A DNA stretch of 64,000 nucleotides from Pseudomaricurvus sp. HS19 (GCF_009857815.1 NZ_WVVW01000001.1:1612001-1676000); one strand, 5' to 3'. Shown: positions 25,989 to 34,285, numbered from the stretch's first letter. Notes: generated from the sequence alone by a model not told the origin. Program-made: numbers and translations.

Positions 25989-26099
25989 GGTGCACACTTG
26001 CACCAACTGAATCCACTTTTCTCTGAAATTTTGGCCTGACCAAATTTAATGACGAAAAAAACCATGGCCAAGTCAGTGCATGGCGCACCAATAAAATGC
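25989..26099. promoter_or_regulatory. Candidate NtrC-type enhancer sites upstream of nrtA
   Basis: GGTGCACACTTGCACC (25989-26004) contains two GGTGCA/TGCACC half sites in inverted order. GCACCAATAAAATGC (26085-26099) is a weaker GCACC-N5-GGTGC-like match. They lie about 75 and 170 bases upstream of the promoter, within enhancer range. Neither is a perfect NtrC site. Confidence 0.35.
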
Positions 26100-26429
26100 C
26101 AAATTAGCCAGAACCGCTTGTTGCCGATGTTTTTTTAATCAGCCCGTGCGCCGACCGGAAGTAAGTAGAAAATGGCTCTTGTGGGCGCAAAATCCAAAGC
26201 CCCGAAATAGGGCAAAACGCAGAGACGCCGAATTTCAGGCCTTGAGACAGAAGTGCAGAGAACAGGAAAGAAGAGTGGAAACAGAGTGAATAAAGCTGCA
26301 AAGAGGCGAGCTGGCCAGGAAGCGAAACCCTGCCTGTAGATAAAAGCACCGTGAAACGGACAGCGGAAGCTCAACTGCCGACGAAGGGAGTCGCTCCGAA
26401 AAATGCAACCGCGAGAAGCGAAGAAAATA
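26100..26429. other. Non-coding stretch between the NIT-domain gene and the nrtA control region
   Basis: No credible gene is visible on either strand. The segment is purine-rich on the plus strand. Short open frames on the minus strand lack ribosome-binding sites and family resemblance. Confidence 0.5.
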
Positions 26430-27254
26430 CTACTGCCAAAGCTGCTCTTTAATCAGGCGATCAAACTGCTCCAGCAGGCTGTCGAGCGCATCAGTGGCCA
26501 CCTCGAAAAAGTCGGTGGGAGAGATATCCGGTTCTGTCACCATCAGGTGCTCATTAACACAGGTGATCAGACGATTGATCCTGCCCAGCTGCTCCTTGTC
26601 GCAACCGATCTCGGACCAGAGCCGTCGCGTGTTGGTCTGGATTTTTTCGCAGAGAAAACCGAGGCGGATGCGCGCCACATTATCGCAGCTGCCCGCCGCA
26701 GCCACACCGGTACCGATGGCACGGGCCTGACCGATAAATTCCGCCGCCGCCAACAACTCACGCCAATAGAGATGCAAAGGCTTATTGGCGGCGTTCTTCA
26801 GGTAGAGCAGCTCGCACTCCTGCGCCAGGTCATCAATCAGGTAGAGAATGTTCTTTATAAGGTGATTGTGCTGGGTGAGGTTATTCTCCGGCTCGGCGTG
26901 ACGGTAGTTGCCAGCCAATCGTGCCCAGTGCTGGGTAATTCCCTGCCAACGGGAGTTCTCCTCGATACTGAGATCCACCGCAGCTATTGCTGCCAGGTCC
27001 CGGCTGACGCTGTTTTGCAGCCCCTCAATTTCGGCAACCATCCCAGGCTCGCTGCCACTCAACAGACCGGTGGTCAAACCACGATGCTTCTGGATATGGC
27101 TGAGCAACACCCTAAGGCTCGCCAGCCACTGCAATCCCCTGGCCTGGCGCTGCAGGCGCGTCCGGCGCCGCTCAACCAGCAGTCCCGCGGTTACCGCCAA
27201 CAGCACCACAACAAATGCCAACGCGAGCATCAATGCGCTATTAACATCAGGCAT
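26430..27254 (-). CDS. Membrane-anchored NIT (nitrate/nitrite-sensing) domain protein without an output domain
   Basis: Protein of 274 residues. One N-terminal membrane helix (about residues 8-27) is followed by a basic segment and an all-helical domain like the NIT domain of NasR. The NIT hallmark appears as IQKHRGLTTGLLSG (about residues 54-67); in NasR the equivalent arginine contacts nitrate or nitrite. There is no ANTAR, kinase, GGDEF or chemotaxis domain after it. ATG 27254 has AGGGAGA nearby. It is upstream of nrtA on the same strand (708-base gap) and divergent from the P-box gene. The role is unknown; a sensor that signals through a partner is an inference. Confidence 0.8.
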   Translation of the reverse strand: MPDVNSALMLALAFVVVLLAVTAGLLVERRRTRLQRQARGLQWLASLRVLLSHIQKHRGLTTGLLSGSEPGMVAEIEGLQNSVSRDLAAIAAVDLSIEENSRWQGITQHWARLAGNYRHAEPENNLTQHNHLIKNILYLIDDLAQECELLYLKNAANKPLHLYWRELLAAAEFIGQARAIGTGVAAAGSCDNVARIRLGFLCEKIQTNTRRLWSEIGCDKEQLGRINRLITCVNEHLMVTEPDISPTDFFEVATDALDSLLEQFDRLIKEQLWQ

Positions 27255-27550
27255 ACGGACAGTCTCCCTGCGCCATCAACGTGCCAACAACCGACGACGG
27301 CTGCACACAGCAACCAAAGCCCCCGAACCACCACCACGCCCACTCCGGCGCAAGCAGTCCATCACCCAAAGATCATACCATGCGGCACTGTCCGCTGAAG
27401 CGCCAGCACAAGCCCGCAGAACCACCCTTAATATGCCTGCTTTTCAGAACGCCAGCACCCCGTTTGCTATCTCAAGCACCCTTCCGCACACAGTAGCACC
27501 AACTTCAGGCGCCTTTGCACCGTAAATGCACGCTGCGCGCAAGTCATTAT
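27255..27550. other. Divergent regulatory interval between the NIT and P-box genes
   Basis: There is no gene in this stretch. It contains TGCACC-like elements (for example TTTGCACCGTAAATGCAC near 27,515-27,532) that could be activator half sites for the sigma-54 promoter at 27,551. Confidence 0.35.
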
Positions 27551-27566
27551 TGGCAAGCAAATTGCT
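27551..27566 (+). promoter_or_regulatory. Sigma-54 promoter for the P-box protein gene
   Basis: TGGCAAGCAAATTGCT matches TGGCAC-N5-TTGCW with only the sixth base changed and exact GG/GC spacing. It lies about 115 bases before ATG 27683. Confidence 0.75.
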
Positions 27567-27682
27567 CTGAGTCCGGAAGCCCTCTGGAAGCGACCATTTT
27601 TGCACCACAGAGGATCACTCATTGGAAGTTAAACCTGACAAGGCAGACGGCCTTAACAGATGTACCTAAGGAGAAGTCATTT

Positions 27683-28495
27683 ATGCTGCACGCGATCTAT
27701 CGCTCCACCATTCAGGCAACCATGCTGTGCCTTACCATGGCAACTGTGTTCGGTTACAGCACCGGTGCCCACGCTGCCATTACCACCATGGGTGAAGCCA
27801 TCAACATCGCCGGCCGACAACGGATGTTGTCGCAGCGCATCGCCCAGTCCTACTTCCTTATTGGGTTGAATCCTGAGTCCGAGCGCGGCGCTACCCAGCT
27901 GCAGCGCTCGGTCAATGAGTTTGAAAATAACCTGCAGGACCTGAAAAGCTATGCCCCGGCACAGAGCCTGTCCCGGGAGATTGCCGACGTGGAATCCGCC
28001 TGGAAAAGTTACCGCGCCCTGGCCACCGGCCCCATCACCAAAGCCAACGGTGAGCTGTTACTGGCGGAGAGCAATGACATCCTCGCCAAGGCCCACAACT
28101 ATGTAATGCAACTGGAGAAGGTATCCGGCACCCAGAAAGCAGAGATCATCAATATATCCGGCCGCCAGCGCATGTTGTCACAGCGCATCGCCAAGAACTT
28201 TCTTGCCGCGCACTGGCACGTGGGCAACCGCGATGTGCAGGAGCTGCTGTTTGAAGACCTGGCCGAGTACGAAAACGTCCTCTCCTATCTGAGCGAAAGC
28301 GGCGTTAACACCACCGAGATCGACACCCAGCTGGTCAAGGTAAAAGGGCAATTCAATTACGCCATGCGCGGTTTCGAAGGGGCCATGAGCCTCTCCGGGG
28401 CCCGCCTTATCCACGTGGTAACCGGTACCACCGACGCCATGCTGCGCAGCATGAATATCGTTACCGGGCTCTACGCCGAATTGCTGATCGACTAA
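27683..28495 (+). CDS. Secreted protein with two PilJ/NarX-like P-box domains
   Basis: Protein of 270 residues with a signal peptide (cleavage near AHAA, residue 32) and no later membrane helix. It has two copies of a helical domain like the N-terminal ligand-binding domain of PilJ. Each begins with the P-box-like motif: INIAGRQRMLSQRIAQ (about residues 40-55) and INISGRQRMLSQRIAK (about 155-170). NarX and NarQ bind nitrate with a related helix. AAGGAGAAG lies 7 bases before ATG 27683, so the longer frame upstream is rejected. There is no output domain. It is expressed from a sigma-54 promoter and divergent from a NIT-domain gene. A periplasmic nitrate or nitrite sensor or carrier is inferred, not shown. 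Confidence 0.85.
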   Translation: MLHAIYRSTIQATMLCLTMATVFGYSTGAHAAITTMGEAINIAGRQRMLSQRIAQSYFLIGLNPESERGATQLQRSVNEFENNLQDLKSYAPAQSLSREIADVESAWKSYRALATGPITKANGELLLAESNDILAKAHNYVMQLEKVSGTQKAEIINISGRQRMLSQRIAKNFLAAHWHVGNRDVQELLFEDLAEYENVLSYLSESGVNTTEIDTQLVKVKGQFNYAMRGFEGAMSLSGARLIHVVTGTTDAMLRSMNIVTGLYAELLID

Positions 28496-28564
28496 CCTCG
28501 CGCAACCTGCGACGCCGGCAGACCCGGTGTCGCAATCCCTCTCGCGCCCCACCCTCACCAGGCT

Positions 28565-29059
28565 TCAGCGCCAATCCAGCTCCAGCGCCATCAGTATCGC
28601 ATCTTCACGCCCCTTGGCCGCCGGGTAGTAGCCGTGTCGCACCCCTACTTCGACAAAACCCAGGGCACTGTAAAGACCTATGGCGCTGTCGTTGGATTCC
28701 CGTACCTCCAGGAACATGCGTTCGGCCTGCCCCTGCAGCTGGTCAAGCACCGCTTCCAGCAACAGACGCCCCACGCCCTGCCCCTGCGCCGCCGGATCCA
28801 CCACAATATCCAGCAACTCTGCTTCACCCACCACCACCGACACCAGCGCAAAGGCGAGCCAACGCTCGCCGTCACGCAGACCGGCACAACGGTAGCGCTG
28901 CAGGTTACCCAGCAAGGTGGATTTCGGCATGGGATGGGAGTGAGCCGCCAACTCCAGGGGATAGAGGGCTTCCACCTCGGCCGGACCAACTACAGAAAGG
29001 GTTAGCGACCGACCCTGGCGATCCTCGACGGCTTGCGGGGCGCTAAACCAGCTGGACAC
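28565..29059 (-). CDS. rimI: RimI, ribosomal protein S18-alanine N-acetyltransferase
   Basis: GNAT acetyltransferase of 164 residues that acetylates the N-terminal alanine of ribosomal protein S18. The acetyl-CoA motif is VDPAAQGQGVGRLLL (about residues 87-101), followed by LEVRESNDSAIGLYSALGF and GYYPA, which are diagnostic for RimI. It starts at GTG 29059, 12 bases after the upstream gene, with a weak ribosome-binding site. The pairing with the upstream gene mirrors holD-rimI in E. coli. Confidence 0.92.
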   Translation of the reverse strand: MSSWFSAPQAVEDRQGRSLTLSVVGPAEVEALYPLELAAHSHPMPKSTLLGNLQRYRCAGLRDGERWLAFALVSVVVGEAELLDIVVDPAAQGQGVGRLLLEAVLDQLQGQAERMFLEVRESNDSAIGLYSALGFVEVGVRHGYYPAAKGREDAILMALELDWR

Positions 29060-29071
29060 AGCAAGTTCGCA

Positions 29072-29869
29072 TCAACGCAGGCGGAACGGCTGCAGCGCCT
29101 GCCACGCCACCGCCTTCAGGGCGGGAGCCTGCAGCATCTGCGTCAACGACGGCAATACCACGGCACAGGGCCCCAGCCCCGCGGCGGCAACGGCCTTACC
29201 TTGCATGGTCTCCAGGGTTTGCTCAGCGCTGGAGCCCGGGGAATCGGCCAGGTAGTGACAGGCTTCGGGGCCCATCAGCAGCAGCTGGGTGACAGGCTGC
29301 TCCTCGTGCATGGCTTCCAGCATGGCACGCAGGGCTTCGCGGGCCTCCGCCTCCCCCTGACGGGTGAAGTGGTTTTCCACCATGGGCCAACGCAGGATCT
29401 CGGCACGCGGCAGGCCACGCAACTGCAATCCCAGCGCATTGAGCATGTTGAGCAACAGGGCTTCAGTGGGTAGCGCCAGTTCGGCGTGACGGCTGTCCAC
29501 CACCAGCAGCTGTTCGGTTACCCGCCACAGGCTGAGGGCGAAACGCGGCACCACGACAGCTTCAGGCGCAGGCTTGAGCGCCTCCTCCACGGGTGCCGGT
29601 TTCGGGGTGACGATGGTCGCAGGCTGGCCGAGGATATCAGCCACCGATACAGCACCTGCGCCGGTTTTGCCGGCCGCTGCTGCGACTTCACCCTGGCTCC
29701 CGGGTACGGGTGCCACAGGCGTAATATCACCACCACTGACTGCTGCCGGCTGCGCTGGCAGCACCGGCTGACACTGACGCATTGCCGGCCCCAGTAACAA
29801 CTGGCGCCTGGGCATATAACTGTCGATGCCCATGGCTTCCAGGTACTGCATGCGCTGCAATTCGTTCAT
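29072..29869 (-). CDS. holD: Candidate divergent DNA polymerase III psi subunit (HolD-like)
   Basis: Protein of 265 residues. The N-terminus ELQRMQYLEAMGIDSYMPRR (about residues 3-22) resembles the E. coli HolD start, where a QxLGIxxWxLRRP pattern binds the tau/gamma complex. It is followed by a low-complexity Ala/Pro/Val linker (residues 30-110) and a compact alpha/beta domain. It is directly upstream of rimI, as holD is in E. coli, and a psi subunit has been assigned at this locus in Pseudomonas. It is nearly twice the E. coli length (137). The call rests on the N-terminal motif plus synteny. Confidence 0.6.
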   Translation of the reverse strand: MNELQRMQYLEAMGIDSYMPRRQLLLGPAMRQCQPVLPAQPAAVSGGDITPVAPVPGSQGEVAAAAGKTGAGAVSVADILGQPATIVTPKPAPVEEALKPAPEAVVVPRFALSLWRVTEQLLVVDSRHAELALPTEALLLNMLNALGLQLRGLPRAEILRWPMVENHFTRQGEAEAREALRAMLEAMHEEQPVTQLLLMGPEACHYLADSPGSSAEQTLETMQGKAVAAAGLGPCAVVLPSLTQMLQAPALKAVAWQALQPFRLR

Positions 29870-29882
29870 TGGCCGCCGCTGT

Positions 29883-29912
29883 CAAAAGAAGACCCCGGAG
29901 ACACCCGGGGTC
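29883..29912 (-). terminator. Intrinsic terminator after leuA
   Basis: On the minus strand GACCCCGGGTGTCTCCGGGGTC is followed by TTCTTTTG. It starts 11 bases after the leuA stop. Confidence 0.8.
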
Positions 29913-29923
29913 AGGAGATTGGA

Positions 29924-31468
29924 TTACACACCATCCCGCTGTGGATGGGCTCTGCTACCGGATTCTAACAGATTGAGGGCATCCAGATAGGCCTTGGCCG
30001 ACGCCGCGATAATGTCCGTGTCCGCCCCCACGCCGTTAACGATCGAACCGTTGCGGGAGAGACGTACGGTGACATCACCCTGGGCCTCGGTACCTGCAGT
30101 AATGGCATTCACCGAATAGAGCGCCAGCTCGGTACCGCTGTCCACCACCGACTCAATCGCCTTGAACGCCGCATCCACCGGGCCACTGCCTTCTGACTCA
30201 GCCACTACTGCTTCGCCGCGACGGGTAAAGCTCAGGGTCGCCCTGGGCTTCTGGCCGGTTTTGCAGGAGACTTCGAGGCCCTTAAAGGTGTAGATCTCTT
30301 CGCGATGCTCCTGCTCCACGTCGGAGACCAGGGTCTGCAGGTCCTCATCAAAAATCTCGTGCTTCTTGTCCGCCAGATCCTTGAAGCGGGCAAAAGCTTC
30401 GTTCAACGCTTCAGGCGTCTCGAAAGTGATTCCCAACTCCTCGAAGCGGGCGCGTACAGCAGCGCGACCGGAGTGCTTGCCCAACACCAGCTTGTTGGCA
30501 TTCCAGCCCACGTCTTCGGCTTTCATGATCTCGTAGGTCTCGCGGTGCTTGAGCACGCCGTCCTGGTGAATACCGGATTCGTGGGCGAAGGCGTTGGCAC
30601 CGACGATGGCCTTGTTGGGCTGCACCGGGAAGCCGGTGACAGTGGAGACCAGGCGCGACGTCGGCACGATATGCACAGGATCAATGCCGGTGGTCACAGG
30701 ATAGAAGTCGTGACGGGTATTGACTGCCATCACGAGCTCTTCCAGCGACGCATTACCGGCCCGCTCACCCAAACCGTTAATGGTACATTCCACCTGGCGC
30801 ACACCGTTCATCACCGCCGCCAGCGAGTTGGCTACCGCCAGGCCGAGATCGTTGTGACAGTGGGTAGAGAAGATGGCCTTATCGGAGTTCGGCACACTCT
30901 CGATAACGCGACGGAACATACCGCCGTACTCTTCCGGAGTGCCATAGCCGACCGTGTCAGGAATGTTAATGGTACGGGCACCGGCATTAATGACCGCTTC
31001 AATAATACGGTACATAAACTCGGGCTCACTGCGACTGCCGTCCTCCAGGGAGAACTCCACATCGTCACAGAGATTACGAGCCATCTTGACCGCCGCCACG
31101 GCCTGCTCCAGCACTTTCTCCGGCTCCATCTGCAACTTGTACTTCATGTGGATGGGGGAGGTAGCAATAAAGGTGTGAATACGGCCGGAGTTGGCGTTGC
31201 GCAACGCTTCACCGGCACGCTCGATATCGGGACGCACAGCGCGGGCGAGACTGGCAACCGTGGAATCCTTGACGGACTCGGCTACCGCTTTCACTGCCTC
31301 GAAATCACCGGGACTGGCGATGGCGAAGCCGGCCTCGATCACGTCGACGCGCATTTTTTCCAGCATTCTGGCGATACGCACCTTCTCGTCGCGAGTCATG
31401 GACGCACCGGGGCTCTGCTCACCGTCGCGTAAGGTGGTATCAAAAATAATCAATCTGTCCTTGCTCAT
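29924..31468 (-). CDS. leuA: LeuA, 2-isopropylmalate synthase
   Basis: First committed enzyme of leucine synthesis, condensing acetyl-CoA with 2-oxoisovalerate; 514 residues, the common bacterial length. [16 protein letters not shown] (about residues 9-24) is the catalytic DRE-TIM signature, [15 protein letters not shown] carries the metal-binding histidines, and GIHQDGVLK and the C-terminal leucine-sensing domain follow. GAGAGG lies five bases before the ATG. It is preceded by a leucine-rich leader peptide and its own promoter, and followed by a terminator, so it is monocistronic. Feedback by leucine and attenuation are both expected. Confidence 0.96.
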   Translation of the reverse strand: MSKDRLIIFDTTLRDGEQSPGASMTRDEKVRIARMLEKMRVDVIEAGFAIASPGDFEAVKAVAESVKDSTVASLARAVRPDIERAGEALRNANSGRIHTFIATSPIHMKYKLQMEPEKVLEQAVAAVKMARNLCDDVEFSLEDGSRSEPEFMYRIIEAVINAGARTINIPDTVGYGTPEEYGGMFRRVIESVPNSDKAIFSTHCHNDLGLAVANSLAAVMNGVRQVECTINGLGERAGNASLEELVMAVNTRHDFYPVTTGIDPVHIVPTSRLVSTVTGFPVQPNKAIVGANAFAHESGIHQDGVLKHRETYEIMKAEDVGWNANKLVLGKHSGRAAVRARFEELGITFETPEALNEAFARFKDLADKKHEIFDEDLQTLVSDVEQEHREEIYTFKGLEVSCKTGQKPRATLSFTRRGEAVVAESEGSGPVDAAFKAIESVVDSGTELALYSVNAITAGTEAQGDVTVRLSRNGSIVNGVGADTDIIAASAKAYLDALNLLESGSRAHPQRDGV

Positions 31469-31480
31469 AATGGCCTCTCA

Positions 31481-31501
31481 GGCAGCAGCGCTGTCGCTGC
31501 C
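31481..31501 (-). other. Hairpin between the leucine leader peptide and leuA
   Basis: GGCAGC (31481-31486) pairs with GCTGCC (31496-31501). On the transcript it lies just before the GAGAGG ribosome-binding site of leuA and has no U-tract, so it could act on translation rather than as a terminator. Confidence 0.4.
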
Positions 31502-31563
31502 GGCAAATTTAAATAGGGTATTCGGTATTCGGTCGGGGTGGCCGCAGGCGGGCCGGGAGATAT

Positions 31564-31662
31564 CTACACTGCCCGAGGCAGTCGTAGCAGCGCGCACAAC
31601 AGGCTCACGGCCAGCCCGGAAGGACGGCTCAAAAGCTGGGAATGTTGGCAGAAGGCGCTCAT
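31564..31662 (-). CDS. leuL: Leucine-rich leader peptide of leuA (LeuL-like)
   Basis: Small open frame of 32 codons between the leuA promoter and leuA. It reads MSAFCQHSQLLSRPSGLAV followed by SLLCALLRLPRAV and a TAG stop. Eight of 32 residues are leucine, in adjacent pairs (CTT-TTG, CTG-TTG, CTG-CTA), including the rare CTA codon also used in enterobacterial leuL. A predicted promoter lies 46 bases upstream and the stop is about 95 bases before leuA. This is the layout of transcription or translation attenuation by leucyl-tRNA. No classical U-tract terminator is evident, so the mechanism remains open. Confidence 0.75.
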   Translation of the reverse strand: MSAFCQHSQLLSRPSGLAVSLLCALLRLPRAV

Positions 31663-31707
31663 GGTGGTTATCCGGAAATTGGTTTATCCACAGGATCAGT
31701 GGGGTTC

Positions 31708-31736
31708 ACTATAGCCAGCCGCCCCACCGCAATCAA
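31708..31736 (-). promoter_or_regulatory. Sigma-70 promoter of the leuL-leuA unit
   Basis: Minus strand: -35 TTGATT (31731-31736), a 17-base spacer and -10 TATAGT (31708-31713). The predicted start is about 35-40 bases before the leader-peptide ATG. Confidence 0.75.
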
Positions 31737-31739
31737 TAC

Positions 31740-31925
31740 TCATCCTAATTAAAAAGATATAGTAGGATAAAATAACAAATTAAAGGCAAATAAACGCCTT
31801 TAAAGAAACAACCATCCTAACCAATAGGGAAATCAGACGATTTTATCTGCGCCGGAACAGCCTGGCCCGCACACTGAAAGCGGCAAACTCGCTGATTCCC
31901 GGGGTCCGGACCTCCGGGAATCAGC
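31740..31925. other. AT-rich interval with hairpins between leuA and sulP
   Basis: There is no gene. It contains three ATCCTA/TAGGAT elements (near 31742, 31763, 31813), an 8-bp stem TTAAAGGC/GCCTTTAA (31780-31803) and a long perfect hairpin at 31892-31924. The AT-richness contrasts with the flanks and may include an UP-like element for the leuA promoter. Confidence 0.5.
31892..31924 (-). terminator. Strong hairpin downstream of the SulP gene
   Basis: An 11-bp perfect stem CTGATTCCCGG/CCGGGAATCAG whose loop (GGTCCGGACCT) is itself palindromic. It begins 24 bases after the sulP stop. It lacks a U-tract, so termination is uncertain. Confidence 0.45.
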
Positions 31926-31947
31926 CCTCTCCGGCAACAGCTGCGCC

Positions 31948-33513
31948 TCAGCCCAGCTCGTTGGAGACCACGCGATAGTTGGGATCTTCCACCACATTCA
32001 CCTCGCAGAGATCCCCGGCGCGTTTCAGCAGCTGGCGACACTCCGGGCTCAGGTGACGCAGGTGCAGGGTCTTGCCCAGCGCCTTGTACTTCTCCGCCAG
32101 GCCATCCACCGCTTCGATGCCGGAGGCATCGCTGATGCGGGAGCGTTTGAACTCGATTACTACGTGCTCCGGATCACCGGCGGGATCAAACAGCTCCTTG
32201 AAGTTGGCGACGGAACCAAAGAACACCGGACCGCGCAGGTCGTACACCTTGTAGCCACGCTCATCAATACTGGTATCCGCCTGAATATGCTGGGCATGTT
32301 TCCAGGCAAATACCAGTGCCGAGACAATCACACCCACCAGCACGGCAATGGCCAGGTCGAAGGCCACGGTTACCGCCGAGACCAGCACAATGACAAGCGC
32401 GTCGGCAAACGGCACCTTGCGCATGATGCGGAACGAGGACCACTCAAAGGTACCCAGCACCACCATAAACATGATGCCCACCAGCACCCCCAGCGGGATC
32501 ATTTCAATGTACTCGGCACCAAACAGGATAAAGCCCAGCAGCACCAGGGCGGCCGTGATGCCGGACAGACGACCGCGGCCGCCGGAGTTAATGTTGATCA
32601 TCGACTGGCCAATCATGGCGCAACCGCCCATACCGCCAAAGAATCCGTTGGTGGTATTGGCGATACCCTGGCCGATACATTCGCGGTTACCGCGACCGCG
32701 GGTTTCGGTGAGCTCGTCAATTACGGTCAGGGTCAGCAGGGATTCGATCAGGCCCACTGCCGCAATGATGCTGGCGTAGGGCAGGATAATCAGCAGGGTG
32801 TCGAGGGTGAATGGCACCTGCGGCACAGCGAAGGATGGCAACTCGCCTTTCAGGGTCGCAGAGGCCGCCTGCTCCGCCGGCAGCATGTCACGCACATAAT
32901 CGATCACCGTGCGCGCTTCCATATCGGAGGCCACCACCGCCAGGGTAATGGCGACAATGGCCACCAGGCCTGCGGGAACCGCGTTGGTGATTTTGGGCAG
33001 GAAGTGCATGATCAGCATGGTGGCAAAGATCAGTCCGCCCATGGTGTAGAGCATTTCACCCTGCATCCACGCCAGCTCGCCGTCCGCCACTTCGATCTTG
33101 AACTGCCCCAGCTGCGCCAGGAAGATCACAATCGCCAGGCCATTCACAAAGCCCAGCATTACCGGGTGCGGCACCATGCGGATAAACTTACCCAGCTTGA
33201 AAACCCCCGCGGTAATCTGCAGCAAACCCGCCAACACCACGGTAGCAAACAGATACTGAACACCATGCTGCGCCACCAGCGCCACCATCACCACCGCCGT
33301 GGCACCGGTAGCACCGGAGATCATGCCCGGACGACCACCGAAGACACTGGTCAGCAGTCCCATCATAAACGCGGCATAGAGACCTACCATTGGCTCCACC
33401 CCGGCCACGAACGCGAAGGCTACAGCCTCGGGAACCAGTGCCAGTGCCACTGTGATACCGGAGAGAACATCATTTTTGATGTTGTATTGATTGGAGGTGA
33501 TCAGTTTGAACAT
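31948..33513 (-). CDS. SulP-family anion transporter with STAS domain
   Basis: Transporter of 521 residues with about 11-12 membrane helices and a C-terminal cytoplasmic STAS domain (about residues 410-510, with [18 protein letters not shown]). The N-terminal [19 protein letters not shown] and the [13 protein letters not shown] segment are SulP signatures. It carries sulfate, bicarbonate or another anion; the subgroup cannot be fixed by eye. ATG 33513 is chosen over an upstream in-frame TTG. No sulfur-assimilation or carbonic-anhydrase gene is adjacent. Confidence 0.9.
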   Translation of the reverse strand: MFKLITSNQYNIKNDVLSGITVALALVPEAVAFAFVAGVEPMVGLYAAFMMGLLTSVFGGRPGMISGATGATAVVMVALVAQHGVQYLFATVVLAGLLQITAGVFKLGKFIRMVPHPVMLGFVNGLAIVIFLAQLGQFKIEVADGELAWMQGEMLYTMGGLIFATMLIMHFLPKITNAVPAGLVAIVAITLAVVASDMEARTVIDYVRDMLPAEQAASATLKGELPSFAVPQVPFTLDTLLIILPYASIIAAVGLIESLLTLTVIDELTETRGRGNRECIGQGIANTTNGFFGGMGGCAMIGQSMININSGGRGRLSGITAALVLLGFILFGAEYIEMIPLGVLVGIMFMVVLGTFEWSSFRIMRKVPFADALVIVLVSAVTVAFDLAIAVLVGVIVSALVFAWKHAQHIQADTSIDERGYKVYDLRGPVFFGSVANFKELFDPAGDPEHVVIEFKRSRISDASGIEAVDGLAEKYKALGKTLHLRHLSPECRQLLKRAGDLCEVNVVEDPNYRVVSNELG

Positions 33514-33682
33514 CGGAATTCCAGGGAAAAACGGGCTTAACAAAGGGGGCGGATACTAGCAGATGGGGGCACACCCTCCAAATTTGCTGCTCAAAACATC
33601 AACAAATCCTGGGAATTTAGCAGCAATGCACTGCCCCGGGGCAAGCCCGCGCCCACCCTGTGGCAGGGGTTATAACGGGGAA

Positions 33683-34207
33683 TCAGTAGGCGAGAATGCC
33701 GTCTGCCACCGACGAGGGGCAGTGACTGAGACAGGTGCGCAGCTGCTCATTGGTTTTGAACAGGCGCCGGCAACTTTCCCGCGCGATGTTCAGCACCAGC
33801 ATGGAGAACAGCTCCTTGTCCTCCTGCAGCAATTCATTGAGGGCATCGCCGGACAGCACCAGCAATTCGGTAGGTTCACGGGTGATGGCGGTCACCGAGT
33901 GAGGCTGGATACCGATCAGGGAGGTCTCGCCAAAACAGTTGCCCGGCGTGAGCACCGCTTTCAGGTGTGCCTCCCCATAGACATCGAACACCAGCTTTAC
34001 TGCGCCTTCCAGCACGATATAGATGTAGCTGGCGGCCTCCCCCTCTTCGAAGACCACTTGATTGGCATCGAAACTGATGGGGCGCAAGCGCTGGAACACC
34101 TGCCCCAACTGGGCCTCGGTCAAGCCGCCGAGGATCGCGATTCTGTCCAGGATTGGCAGCACACTGTCCATACTCATCAGAGGTTCCCTGGGTACCTGCT
34201 CCGCCAT
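33683..34207 (-). CDS. Stand-alone cyclic-nucleotide-binding-fold protein without a DNA-binding domain
   Basis: Protein of 174 residues that is almost wholly a CRP/FNR-type sensory beta-barrel (about residues 20-135), followed by a helix and a Cys-containing tail (RTCLSHC). The phosphate-binding-cassette region reads GNCFGETSLIGIQPHSVTA (split at residues 90-108). The glutamate is present, but the arginine that contacts the cyclic phosphate is replaced by histidine-serine. There is no helix-turn-helix. It may bind something other than cAMP or act by protein contact. It sits near the cbb3 assembly genes, where many relatives carry anr/fnr. Confidence 0.75.
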   Translation of the reverse strand: MAEQVPREPLMSMDSVLPILDRIAILGGLTEAQLGQVFQRLRPISFDANQVVFEEGEAASYIYIVLEGAVKLVFDVYGEAHLKAVLTPGNCFGETSLIGIQPHSVTAITREPTELLVLSGDALNELLQEDKELFSMLVLNIARESCRRLFKTNEQLRTCLSHCPSSVADGILAY

Positions 34208-34285
34208 CTGTCATCTCCGCGCCGCTGCCTTGCGGCCTAGCGATTTACCCTGTTAGAAAATTTAGCTCAAAAAATGGGGCTTTGC

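Noticed and set aside
26104-26374. Two short minus-strand frames between the NIT gene and nrtA
   Set aside because: No ribosome-binding site and compositionally unlike neighbouring genes.
27271-27286. Minus-strand TGGCACGTTGATGGCG, a possible third sigma-54 promoter before the NIT-domain gene
   Set aside because: The -24 half is perfect, but the predicted start would fall downstream of the gene's ribosome-binding site, so it cannot drive the gene as annotated. It would need 5'-end mapping to revive.
30305-31432. 375-codon plus-strand frame opposite leuA
   Set aside because: Antisense shadow of leuA.
32053-33540. 495-codon plus-strand frame opposite the SulP gene
   Set aside because: His- and Gln-rich translation typical of the reverse complement of a membrane protein gene.
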